A stretch of 8,395 nucleotides of DNA. It comes from a bacterium SM23_31. Lineage in GTDB: Bacteria; SM23-31. Location: the NCBI GenBank assembly GCA_001304035.1, contig LJUD01000112.1:1-8395 (forward strand), in the 5' to 3' direction. Position 1 is the stretch's first letter. Every line of letters starts with the position of its first letter. Positions 1 to 6,524 of this stretch are shown in pieces. The position numbers and the translations under genes were made by a program. The notes below the pieces were generated by a model. That model was not told the origin of the DNA. It did not search any database and saw nothing but the letters and a program-made list of their open reading frames with translations.

Positions 1-397
1 AGCCTATGGCAATGATACCGTCCTCCGGTTCAATAACATCCCCGCTGCCGGAAATAATAAGCGCGTTATCCCTATCCATAACACCCAGCAGCGCTTCAAG
101 GCGGCGAAGGTATTTATCGGTACGCCAATCCTTTGCAAGTTCCACCGCTGCACGGTATAAATTTCCGTTATACTGGTCGAGTTTTTGTTCAAATTTATCA
201 AAGAGAGTAAATGCATCGGCAGTGGAACCTGCAAACCCCGCAAGAATAGTATCGTTATACATTTTACGCACTTTTCGCGTGTTGTGCTTGACGATAGTAT
301 CTTCAAATGTTACCTGCCCGTCACCACCGAGCGCTACTTCACCGTTCCGCATAATTCCCAGAATTGTTGTTGCATGAAAAACAGGATTTTTTCGCAT
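1..397 (-). CDS. hslV: HslV, peptidase subunit of the HslUV (ClpYQ) protease, 5' part only
   Basis: Proteolytic subunit of the cytoplasmic ATP-dependent HslUV protease, which works with the HslU unfoldase. The first 132 codons are present out of roughly 175-185 usual for the family; the rest lies beyond the left edge. The sequence reads HATTILG near the start, then GGDGQVTF, RKVRKMYND, GFAGSTADAFTLF, AVELAKDWRTD and GDVIEPEDGIIAIG, all hallmark HslV blocks. By alignment with remembered E. coli HslV, the catalytic N-terminal threonine is Thr10, so nine residues should be removed on maturation; Lys42 and Asp26 match the conserved Lys33 and Asp17. The ATG at 395-397 follows a GAGG site by 6 bases, and an in-frame stop lies shortly upstream. 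It is separated from hflC by a repeat-filled gap, so it may be transcribed with hflKC or on its own. hslU would be expected next. Confidence 0.96.
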   Translation of the reverse strand, partial: MRKNPVFHATTILGIMRNGEVALGGDGQVTFEDTIVKHNTRKVRKMYNDTILAGFAGSTADAFTLFDKFEQKLDQYNGNLYRAAVELAKDWRTDKYLRRLEALLGVMDRDNALIISGSGDVIEPEDGIIAIG

Positions 398-403
398 TGA
401 ATT

Positions 404-407
404 CCTC
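404..407 (-). promoter_or_regulatory. Ribosome binding site of hslV
   Basis: GAGG on the minus strand lies 6 bases before the hslV ATG. It supports that start and lies just outside the tandem repeat array at 411-473, so the array sits in the leader immediately upstream of the translation start. Confidence 0.7.
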
Positions 408-410
408 AGT

Positions 411-473
411 TATTAGCTATTAGCTTTTAGCTATTAGCTTTTAGCTATTAGCTTTTAGCTATTAGCTTTTAGT
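411..473. repeat. Heptamer/14-mer tandem repeat between hflC and hslV
   Basis: Nine consecutive 7-base units of the form TWTTAGC. After a first TATTAGC at 411-417 they alternate as four copies of the 14-mer TATTAGCTTTTAGC at 418-431, 432-445, 446-459 and 460-473; the last copy ends in T instead of C. Because 7 is not a multiple of 3 and the minus-strand units contain TAA, the array has stops in all frames and cannot be coding. It fills most of the 116-base gap upstream of hslV. Function unknown; it could be a slippage-prone spacer or an RNA-structure element. Confidence 0.95.
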
Positions 474-492
474 TCTTTAAAAAAGCTAATAG
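459..492. repeat. Inverted repeat formed by the last array copy and a single reversed copy
   Basis: CTATTAGCTTTT at 459-470 is followed, after the 10-base loop AGTTCTTTAA, by its exact reverse complement AAAAGCTAATAG at 481-492. The stem is 12 perfect base pairs but AT-rich. It lies 21 bases beyond the hflC stop codon (TAA, 514-516), so it could act as a weak transcript-end or RNA-stability structure. No U-run follows on the minus strand, which argues against a standard intrinsic terminator. The reversed copy can equally pair with the earlier array copies. Confidence 0.75.
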
Positions 493-513
493 TCTATCAC
501 AATTTATTATTAA

Positions 514-1377
514 TTATTGATCCTTAATCTTTATAAGATATTTCAGGAAATCCGAGTCCGGCGGCAGCACCAGTGTTGTTTGGTCTTTCAGTGTTTTTTC
601 GTATGCTTCCAGCGTCCGCATGAACTGGAAAAAATCCGGGTCTCTATTATATCCGTTCGCATAAATTGTTAATGCCTGTGCGTCTCCTTCGCCTCGAAGC
701 TGCTCGGCTTTCTCGTAAGCTTCAGCCTGGATAATTGTCGCCTCTTTATCAGTTTCTGCACGAATTTTTCGTGCTTCTTCGTCGCCTTCTGCACGGTAAA
801 GATTCGCCTCTCGTTCCCTTTCGGTACGCATTCGCCCATATACCGATTCTTCGATATCCGGCGGAAGGTCCGCGCGTTTTATGCGGACGTCGATAATTTC
901 AATACCAAACTCACTCAACTTACTGTTTGACAGCTTTGTTACCTCGTTCATAATTTCCTGGCGTTTATCTTTAATTATTTCGGTATACGTATATTTTCCG
1001 AGTTCGGTGCGAAGATCGGAGTAGATGATCTCATCTAACCGGTTTTTTGCAGCGTTCTCATCAATCACGCTTTCAAGAAAACTTTCTAAATCGGATATTC
1101 TCCAGCGGGCATAATTATCCACTACCAGATATTTCAGGTCCTGTGTCATAATAAGTGTGGATGCTGCTTCGTACTCTAAAAGCCGTTTTTCGAACGTCTT
1201 GATATTCCAGATGAATGGAATTTTAAAGTGCAGCCCCGGTTCTTCAACAATTTTAATAATCTCCCCAAAACGAAGCACCGCAGCCTGTTTGGTTTCATCC
1301 ACAGTATATAACACCATATTGAGCGCTATAAATGCTACAATAACAACCACTAAAATGAAAATATTTTTCTTTTTCAT
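514..1377 (-). CDS. hflC: HflC, SPFH-domain regulator of FtsH protease
   Basis: A 287-residue inner-membrane protein that with HflK forms the large periplasm-facing complex around FtsH and limits its proteolysis. The N-terminus has a KKK charge patch, then one membrane segment at about residues 6-24. An SPFH/band-7 domain follows at about 25-190 (VLRFGE, EPGLHFKIPF, YARWRI, RTELGKYT, FGIEIIDVRIKRADLP). A charged helical, coiled-coil-prone stretch runs over about 183-235 (RMRTERERE, AEGDEEARKIRAETDKEA). The HflC-type C-terminus reads DPDFFQFMRTLEAYEKTL and ends in LVLPPDSDFLKYL, which favours HflC over a generic stomatin. Length is a little under that of E. coli HflC. The start is the ATG of an ATGA overlap with the hflK stop, so translation is probably coupled to hflK. 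Confidence 0.95.
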   Translation of the reverse strand: MKKKNIFILVVVIVAFIALNMVLYTVDETKQAAVLRFGEIIKIVEEPGLHFKIPFIWNIKTFEKRLLEYEAASTLIMTQDLKYLVVDNYARWRISDLESFLESVIDENAAKNRLDEIIYSDLRTELGKYTYTEIIKDKRQEIMNEVTKLSNSKLSEFGIEIIDVRIKRADLPPDIEESVYGRMRTEREREANLYRAEGDEEARKIRAETDKEATIIQAEAYEKAEQLRGEGDAQALTIYANGYNRDPDFFQFMRTLEAYEKTLKDQTTLVLPPDSDFLKYLIKIKDQ

Positions 1378-2369
1378 TTTATTACCCCCTTATTCAATTG
1401 CAATAAATTAAATAAACCGCCATTTTCACCGGTCTGGATGATATACTTTTCCATTCCCGGTAAAATGGCTTCCATTGTCTCGATATATAACCGTGTCTTT
1501 GTTACATCCTTGGATTTATTATATTCCTCCAGGATAGAGAGAAAACGCCCTATATCACCCTGAGCTCTCCGTATTCGTTCTTCTCTATATCCTTCAGCCT
1601 GCCTGATACGTTGTTCGGCTTCTCCTCGCGCTTTCGGGATAATGTCATTTCTATAGCCTTCCGCCTCGTTTACAAGCCTGTTTTTGTCCTGTTTTGCGCT
1701 GGTAACATCATTGAATGCATCGGCGACTTGTTCGGGAGGTCGAACATCCTGAAGATTTACATAGATCACATAAATCCCGGCTTCGTAACTGTCTAATATT
1801 TCCTGCAGTTTTTCCCGTGTATCATTTTGAATCGCAGTCTTATTTTCTGTCAGCGCATCGTCGATGGTATTTTTCCCGATTACAAACCGGATTGCCGCTT
1901 CCGACGCTTTTTGCACTGTGATTTCCGGATTTCTGACTTTGAAAAGATACTGATAAGCATCTTTTATCCGGTATTGAACGACAATATCCAGGTCGATAAT
2001 ATTTTCATCGCCGGTAAGCATAAGTGATTCATCTTCAATTTGCCTGTATACGGCTGAAGACGTTGAAGTCGCAGGAGAAACAGTACGAAAACCAATTTCA
2101 ATTCTCTTGGGTTCTTGGACTTCTGGCGTGTCGATTTTCTCAAAGGGCAAGGGCCAATGGTAATGAAGACCGGGTCCTGTCGAACCAACATATTTTCCAA
2201 AACGCCGGACAACTCCCTCCTCTTCCGGATTCACTTTATATATACCGGACATTAGCCACAGGATAACAATACCGGCAATAATCCCATAAATTATTTTCGG
2301 ATTAATACTCCGAAAATCGAACTGGGGGAAATTTATCTCTCCCCCCGGATAGCGTGGTCTTTTTTGCAT
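1374..2369 (-). CDS. hflK: HflK, SPFH-domain partner of HflC
   Basis: A 331-residue inner-membrane protein, partner of HflC in the FtsH-controlling complex. A short cytoplasmic N-terminus rich in Pro, Arg and Gly precedes one membrane segment at about residues 25-43 (KIIYGIIAGIVILWLMSG). An SPFH domain begins with VNPEEEGVVRRFGKY and PGLHYHWPLPFEKI, and a long helical region with repeated AEGYR elements lies at about 235-275. The block LQDVRPPEQVADAFNDV near 207-222 and the order ahead of hflC are typical of HflK. The start ATG is preceded by AAGGAG with a 5-base spacer. It is the first gene after a 188-base gap downstream of rpoN, so it probably has its own promoter. The last codons overlap hflC by 4 bases. 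Confidence 0.95.
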   Translation of the reverse strand: MQKRPRYPGGEINFPQFDFRSINPKIIYGIIAGIVILWLMSGIYKVNPEEEGVVRRFGKYVGSTGPGLHYHWPLPFEKIDTPEVQEPKRIEIGFRTVSPATSTSSAVYRQIEDESLMLTGDENIIDLDIVVQYRIKDAYQYLFKVRNPEITVQKASEAAIRFVIGKNTIDDALTENKTAIQNDTREKLQEILDSYEAGIYVIYVNLQDVRPPEQVADAFNDVTSAKQDKNRLVNEAEGYRNDIIPKARGEAEQRIRQAEGYREERIRRAQGDIGRFLSILEEYNKSKDVTKTRLYIETMEAILPGMEKYIIQTGENGGLFNLLQLNKGVIK

Positions 2370-2374
2370 ATTTT

Positions 2375-2380
2375 CTCCTT
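2375..2380 (-). promoter_or_regulatory. Strong ribosome binding site of hflK
   Basis: AAGGAG on the minus strand, 5 bases before the hflK ATG, in an AT-rich leader. Together with the gap upstream it marks hflK as the head of a new translational unit, in contrast to the closely coupled genes of the envelope operon. Confidence 0.75.
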
Positions 2381-2441
2381 TAAATTCTTTTTTTTACGAC
2401 TATTCTTGTGTTTATCATCAATTGTTTGAGCCCTGTTCAAA

Positions 2442-2468
2442 TTAAAAATACGCGACCCGGCGGGTCGC
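2442..2468 (-). terminator. GC-rich palindrome plus T-run between rpoN and hflK, candidate intrinsic terminator or REP-like element
   Basis: GCGACCCGGCGGGTCGC at 2452-2468 forms a 7-bp stem with a GGC loop (or 8 bp around one base). Read on the minus strand it is followed within two bases by five T's and then AATT, which fits a rho-independent terminator. It lies about 90 bases beyond the rpoN stop and before hflK, so it would end the kds-lpt-rpoN transcript. The GC-rich core is out of character with the surrounding AT-rich gap, so a REP-like repeat that also terminates is possible. A small 10-base palindrome AAATCGATTT lies beside it at 2475-2484. I saw no clear sigma-70 or sigma-54 promoter in the rest of the gap. 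Confidence 0.55.
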
Positions 2469-2537
2469 CACTACAAATCGATTTATTTCTTTTATTCAAA
2501 AATGCATAAAACCGTTTAACAGCAGCTTAATAAAGGG

Positions 2538-2559
2538 AAATATGCAAGAGGGCATATTT
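2538..2559. repeat. Short inverted repeat at the rpoN stop codon
   Basis: AAATATGC at 2538-2545 and its exact reverse complement GCATATTT at 2552-2559, with a 6-base loop. The right arm overlaps the rpoN stop codon (2558-2560). The stem is AT-rich and no T-run follows on the minus strand, so it is at most a weak 3'-end structure. Confidence 0.45.
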
Positions 2560-4009
2560 AAATTTTCCTGCGAAGTCTGGCAACCGGAATCATCATGTGT
2601 TCACGATATTTTGCAACGGTTCGACGAGCGATCGGAATTCCTTTTTCAGCAACTATTTTAGCTATCTGACCATCGTTAAGCGGAGCTTTCGGGTTTTCAT
2701 TTTTAATTATTTCTTTAATTTGATTCTTAAGACGCAGTGTCGAAATCTCATCGCCATCTTCTGTAACCATCCTGTCACTAAAGAAGTATTTAAGTTCAAA
2801 TACGCCGTAATCGGTCTGCACATATTTTCTGTTAGTAACCCTGCTAATCGTTGAGATGTCCATCCCGATAGCATCCGCAATATCCTTGAGAATCATCGGT
2901 TTAATATACCGCCGTCCCTTTTCAAAAAAATCCCGCTGTCTTTTGATGATCTCTTTCATGACTTTGATCATGGTGAGTTTGCGCTGCTGAATGGAATTTA
3001 TCAACCACCTTGCAGATTCGAGTTTTTGATAAATGTATTTTTTTGTATCAACAGGGACGTTGCCACCGTCAGTAAGTATACGCCGATAGGAATTATTTAT
3101 TCGAAGCTGGGGAACATTCGAATCATTGACGCTCGATATAAATTCGCTGCCCACCTTTTCAACAATCAAATCGGGAATAATGTAATTTTCATTGGTATTT
3201 ATATAACCTTCACCCGGTTTGGGATTCAATTTACTGATAACGTCTATTGCCTTTTTTACTTCTTCTTGAATAACACCGAGATTTTTTATTAACCTTTCGA
3301 AGCGTTTATTTTTAAAATCATCGAAATGATGTTCCAGTATCTTTATAGGAAGCTCATTATCCTTATCCTGTTCCTTTAATTGTATAACCAGGCATTCCTG
3401 CAAGTTTCGAGCACCGATACCTGACGGCTCAAGTGTTTGAACTAACTTGAGAATTTTCTCAAAATGTTCAGGAGTAACTATTTTATCCGGTGGTGAAGAC
3501 AAGTTATTCGCAAGTGTTTCTACATCTCCGACAAGGTAACCATCTTCATTTATATTCCAGATAATATACTCACCGATTTCCCTGTCTGCATCAGACAACG
3601 GTAGAAAATGGAACTGAGACAACAAATGTTCCGCAAGTGTAACAGGCGCCGGATCGGGACGATATTCTTCTTCACTCGCATCACGGAGCGTCGGATTAAA
3701 TTCATATCCCTCTTCATCATTCAGGAATTCTTCAAAATCATATTCCTCATCTTTATCTATATTCTCTTGCGGTTCGTTTTCTTCTTCAGAGCTGTTTTTT
3801 ATCTCTTCCTGGGCAGGGTCTGAAAATTCATCAACCCGTTCCTGTTCGGTTTCTATATCTGTCTGCTCTTCTAACAGAGGATTTTGTTCCAGTTCTGTCT
3901 GTATTTTCTGCTCTAATGCCATTACAGGCATTTGCAGCAGTGTTGAAAACAGGACGTGCTGAGGCGATAATCTCTGTTGCAGTGAAAGTCTTTGTTCTAA
4001 TCGTACCAT
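2558..4009 (-). CDS. rpoN: RNA polymerase sigma-54 factor RpoN
   Basis: A sigma factor recognising -24/-12 promoters and needing AAA+ activators. It is 483 residues from the chosen start. Region I at 1-48 is Gln/Leu-rich (LSLQQRLSPQH, LEQKIQTELEQNPLLEE). Region II, about 49-117, is a long acidic linker. A core-binding region follows at about 120-320. A helix-turn-helix lies near 372-395 (LKDIADAIGMDISTISRVTNRKY) and the RpoN box ARRTVAKYRE is exact at 461-470, so the protein looks intact. I chose ATG 4007-4009 rather than the upstream in-frame GTG at 4037-4039. The ATG gives the usual family N-terminus, has an AGG about 7 bases ahead, and lies 4 bases after the lptB stop, while the GTG would add ten residues overlapping lptB. 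It is last in the envelope operon, as in the classical lptB-rpoN order; hpf and ptsN do not follow here. Confidence 0.97.
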   Translation of the reverse strand: MVRLEQRLSLQQRLSPQHVLFSTLLQMPVMALEQKIQTELEQNPLLEEQTDIETEQERVDEFSDPAQEEIKNSSEEENEPQENIDKDEEYDFEEFLNDEEGYEFNPTLRDASEEEYRPDPAPVTLAEHLLSQFHFLPLSDADREIGEYIIWNINEDGYLVGDVETLANNLSSPPDKIVTPEHFEKILKLVQTLEPSGIGARNLQECLVIQLKEQDKDNELPIKILEHHFDDFKNKRFERLIKNLGVIQEEVKKAIDVISKLNPKPGEGYINTNENYIIPDLIVEKVGSEFISSVNDSNVPQLRINNSYRRILTDGGNVPVDTKKYIYQKLESARWLINSIQQRKLTMIKVMKEIIKRQRDFFEKGRRYIKPMILKDIADAIGMDISTISRVTNRKYVQTDYGVFELKYFFSDRMVTEDGDEISTLRLKNQIKEIIKNENPKAPLNDGQIAKIVAEKGIPIARRTVAKYREHMMIPVARLRRKI

Positions 4010-4013
4010 AGAA

Positions 4014-4760
4014 TTACCTATCCAGCTTAAACTTATCACCTAAATACAGTTTTCGTGCGTCTTCGTCATTTGCCAGGAATTCGGCAGTCCCTGATTTCAG
4101 AATTTTCCCCTCGAAAAGCAAATAAGCTCTATCCGTAATCGACAGCGTTTCGTGAACATTATGGTCGGTAATGAGGACGCCGATGTTTTTCTTTTTCAAT
4201 TCAAACACTATTCGCTGAATTTCTTCAACAGAAATCGGATCGACACCCGAAAACGGTTCATCAAGCAAAATAAAACGGGGTTTAGTAACCAATGCCCGTG
4301 TAATTTCTACTTTTCGCCGTTCTCCCCCGGAGAGTGTATACGCTTTATTTTTACGTAATTTCTTTAATCCTAATTCATCCAATAATTCTTCAATACGCTC
4401 CTTTCGTTCCTTACGGGTTATCTTGAGTGTCTGCAATATTGCCATTATATTTTCTTCAACCGACAGTCTTCTGAAAACGGACGGCTCCTGTGAGAGATAA
4501 CCGATTCCCATTCGCGCACGCCGGTACATCGGATTATTCGAAATGTCGCGGTCACCGATAAACACTTTCCCGCTTTTTGGTCTGATCATGCCGGTGATCA
4601 TATAAAATGTCGTTGTTTTCCCGGCGCCGTTCGGACCCAGAAGACCGACTATTTCACCCTGCCTTATTTCAATAGAAACATTATTAACAACCTTTTTCTT
4701 CCCGTAATATTTTATCAGGTCTTTTGCTATGAGCAGGGAATTATTATTATTATTATTCAT
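4014..4760 (-). CDS. lptB: LptB, ATPase of the LPS export ABC transporter
   Basis: A cytoplasmic ABC ATPase that with LptF and LptG pulls LPS from the inner membrane and passes it to LptC/LptA. It is 248 residues, the usual size. Motifs are complete: Walker A GPNGAGKTT at 42-50, Q-loop Gln91 (YLSQEPSVFRRL, characteristic of LptB), signature LSGGE at 143-147, Walker B FILLDEP at 163-169 with catalytic Glu168, and switch His200 in TDHNVHETL. The N-terminus is unusual: six Asn codons in a row after Met, from an (AAT)6 run. The ATG overlaps the end of the upstream OstA-like gene by 8 bases (ATGAATAA). The nearest GGAG is some 19 bases away, so initiation probably relies on coupling. The neighbours (KDO synthesis, LptC, OstA-like, RpoN) confirm LptB rather than a branched-chain amino acid ATPase. 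Confidence 0.97.
   Translation of the reverse strand: MNNNNNNSLLIAKDLIKYYGKKKVVNNVSIEIRQGEIVGLLGPNGAGKTTTFYMITGMIRPKSGKVFIGDRDISNNPMYRRARMGIGYLSQEPSVFRRLSVEENIMAILQTLKITRKERKERIEELLDELGLKKLRKNKAYTLSGGERRKVEITRALVTKPRFILLDEPFSGVDPISVEEIQRIVFELKKKNIGVLITDHNVHETLSITDRAYLLFEGKILKSGTAEFLANDEDARKLYLGDKFKLDR
4740..4757. repeat. (AAT)6 trinucleotide run in lptB codons 2-7
   Basis: Six consecutive AAT codons on the minus strand directly after the lptB ATG. The first of them also supplies the TAA stop of the upstream gene. Copy-number change would only add or remove Asn residues and would not shift either reading frame. Confidence 0.9.
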
Positions 4761-5967
4761 AGAGCCGTTTTTTTTTAATCTCCGGCAGCAGGCTTTTGGG
4801 AATAATTTCCCCGACTACATCAGGACTATAAATGATTTTATTTGTATAACCATTTTTGAAAAGTATTACTATTTCTCCGCAAGAGCTTACATTTTTCCAT
4901 TGTAATTCATTATTGTTGTCAAAGCTGTAATATTCGCTTTCAGCATTTTGCTTTGCAACAACCTTATTAATATTTTCTCCATCAAAATAGAGATTTATAA
5001 CTTTTCCTTTTAATTCATTCTTTAAATCATACAGACCGGTAGTATCGGCACCCGTTAATACTATGGCGCTGTCGCTGACAACAACTTCGGTCAACGTTTC
5101 ATCCCGTATAACAAGGTCAATTTCTCTGCCATAAATAGTAGTCGATTCATGCTCTATTTTCGGATTTATCCTAAGATAAACCACAGAAGCATCAGCATCA
5201 TAAGCAGCCTGCTGACAGTAAGCTTCGATCTTACCTTTCCGGATGGCAACACTATCCGATACGATAAACATGATTGAATCGGCGCCGAAATATTCCATTT
5301 GTTTTCCGGTAATAAACAGCGAATCGGTTCCTGCCGAATCTGCAATCGCTAACCGGGATTCACCGGTCAAAATGCCGTATTGTTCCTTCTCCCTATATTT
5401 CCCCATCCGGGCGGTGGCAACAGCGCCTTGCTCATAATTTATACACTTGATATTACCTGAGGCATCGATATATTTTTCTTTCTCAAAATATTCAAGCTGA
5501 TCGGCATAGATTCTGCGCAGACTATCGGAATATTCAACGTTACCCTCAGCAATAAGAATATTTTCTGCGTAAAAGTATGTTCCTTTATCCGCTTGCAGCA
5601 TTCTATTCGATGCAAATTCAAAATATGTAAAAGGTCCCGGACTGTACGCTTCTTCCGTAACTGCGTTATATCGTATTATATCCGATATTAATCTTTTTTC
5701 ATCATCAATGAATTTTACATTACCGCTAAGAATATAAAGTCCTTCATCTTTATAATTATCTGTGGCGTCACAAAAAATGTTGAGATTTCTTTCGGGAACA
5801 TAATAATGAACCGGACCAATGACTCGAATAATTGTACGCCCCCCGACATTTCTTATTTCGGTTTTGCTCGATTTTATTAATTTTATATTTTTTTGTGCGT
5901 ATAATGTCCCCGGAAGAAAAAACAGCAAACTCACACACAGGGAAATCAAAAAATTAATTTTCTTCAT
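4753..5967 (-). CDS. OstA/LptA-like periplasmic LPS transport protein, long form
   Basis: A secreted protein of 404 residues, probably doing the job of LptA, carrying LPS across the periplasm. A clear signal peptide spans about 1-24 (MKKINFL, then a hydrophobic core and LYA before QKN). The mature part shows repeated beta-type modules of the OstA/jelly-roll kind, e.g. LSGNVKFIDDEKRLISDIIRY at 80-100, AEGNVEYSDSLRRIYADQLEY at 140-160 and DASGNIKCINYEQGAVATARM at 168-188. Weaker modules continue to about 300 and an ordinary C-terminal part follows. E. coli LptA has about 185 residues, so this is roughly twice as long. It resembles the 'OstA-like protein' of Bacteroidota-type genomes and the LptD N-terminal domain, but no LptD barrel follows. 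It starts in an ATGA overlap with lptC and ends overlapping lptB by 8 bases. The role follows from family and context; calling it lptA would be reasonable but not certain. Confidence 0.85.
   Translation of the reverse strand: MKKINFLISLCVSLLFFLPGTLYAQKNIKLIKSSKTEIRNVGGRTIIRVIGPVHYYVPERNLNIFCDATDNYKDEGLYILSGNVKFIDDEKRLISDIIRYNAVTEEAYSPGPFTYFEFASNRMLQADKGTYFYAENILIAEGNVEYSDSLRRIYADQLEYFEKEKYIDASGNIKCINYEQGAVATARMGKYREKEQYGILTGESRLAIADSAGTDSLFITGKQMEYFGADSIMFIVSDSVAIRKGKIEAYCQQAAYDADASVVYLRINPKIEHESTTIYGREIDLVIRDETLTEVVVSDSAIVLTGADTTGLYDLKNELKGKVINLYFDGENINKVVAKQNAESEYYSFDNNNELQWKNVSSCGEIVILFKNGYTNKIIYSPDVVGEIIPKSLLPEIKKKRLYE
4768..4776. repeat. A9 homopolymer near the 3' end of the OstA-like gene
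   Basis: Nine A's on the minus strand encode the KKK of the C-terminal IKKKRLYE. Removing one A would bring the reading frame into the lptB frame with no stop before the lptB ATG, which lies 7 bases past the tract. This may simply be an AT-rich tail, but it is a slippage-prone site and also a point where sequencing errors are likely. Confidence 0.85.
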
Positions 5968-6524
5968 TTTTTTATAACAAATTTTCCGGTTGTTTCAAAT
6001 ATGGTAGCATTTTTCAAAGAGCGGTCGGATTCAAAACCACGTCCATACAGTGTGTCAGTTTTCTCGATAAACATAACGGACTTATCTGTGTAAATTATTT
6101 CTTTTTTATTATCCCAGAAAAGTTCATCTGTATATAATGTAATACCTGAATCGGATACAACCACCACATTTTTTTGGGCTACCATTATATCTTCAGATTC
6201 ATTAATCGTTCCCTTATCAGCGGTTAGACGCGATGCATGATTCCCGGATTCATCGTAAAAATCCGCAATAACCGAGTCAGAGAGCTCATAAACCCTGCGA
6301 GAGAAAAAATGCGCCATATAACCCGATCTCACTTCGGCAGATTTTATCCCGTCGTTCGTTAATATGCTATAAAATGGCCACGATTCCTGGTCGGGCAATT
6401 CTTCAGCAGACCGGGCAGTGGTTTCTATAGTATCAGTTTCACGAGAACATGCACAAATCAAAAGCCATAGTAAAATGACCGCTATTCTGCCAAAACGGTA
6501 TTTTTTTTTGCTGAAATTATTTAT
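5964..6524 (-). CDS. lptC: LptC, LPS export protein, probable lipoprotein, with a candidate ATA start
   Basis: Envelope component linking LptB2FG to the periplasmic LPS bridge. The conserved body reads WPFYSI, GIKSAEVRSGYMAHF, LTADKGTI, VAQKNVVVVSDSGITLYTDELFWDNKKEIIYTD and GFESD, typical of LptC/YrbK. No ATG or GTG precedes this body in frame after the previous stop. The only common alternative, TTG at 6461, falls inside the hydrophobic segment and removes the signal. Reading from ATA at 6522-6524 gives 186 residues with a full lipoprotein signal: a basic n-region with KKKYR, hydrophobic IAVILLWLLI, and lipobox ICAC with Cys26. That ATA overlaps the kdsD TAA as ATAA and has GAGGG 6 bases upstream. 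An ATGA overlap is used at the next junction, so this looks like an ATG changed to ATA, or a base error. The 3' end overlaps the OstA-like gene as ATGA. Identity is firm; the start is inferred. Confidence 0.9.
   Translation of the reverse strand: MNNFSKKKYRFGRIAVILLWLLICACSRETDTIETTARSAEELPDQESWPFYSILTNDGIKSAEVRSGYMAHFFSRRVYELSDSVIADFYDESGNHASRLTADKGTINESEDIMVAQKNVVVVSDSGITLYTDELFWDNKKEIIYTDKSVMFIEKTDTLYGRGFESDRSLKNATIFETTGKFVIKK
6501..6509. repeat. A9 homopolymer at lptC codons 6-8
   Basis: Nine A's on the minus strand encode Lys6-Lys8 of the proposed LptC signal peptide. A one-base change here would break lptC early if translation starts upstream at the ATA. None of the three frames upstream of the tract offers an ATG that would be joined to lptC by such a change, so a miscounted homopolymer does not explain the missing ATG. 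Confidence 0.85.

Noticed and set aside
411..473. CRISPR array
   Set aside because: The repeats are 7 or 14 bases with no spacers and no cas genes nearby.
2411..2440. Sigma-70 promoter for hflK: TTGAAC (2435-2440), 18-base gap, GATAAA (2411-2416) on the minus strand
   Set aside because: Only four of six matches at each box in AT-rich DNA with a non-ideal gap; too weak to list as a feature.
2370..2557. Sigma-54 (-24/-12) promoter for hflKC, looked for because rpoN is adjacent
   Set aside because: No GG-N10-GC element with the TGGCAC/TTGC context was found by eye on either strand of the gap.
4010..4039. Upstream GTG start for rpoN, adding ten residues
   Set aside because: The extension overlaps lptB, is not part of the family N-terminus, and the ATG at 4007-4009 has better context 4 bases after the lptB stop.
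5964..6461. lptC starting at TTG 6461 (165 residues)
   Set aside because: This start sits within the hydrophobic part of the signal sequence and leaves only MICAC before the mature protein; no ribosome binding site is seen nearby, whereas the ATA has one.
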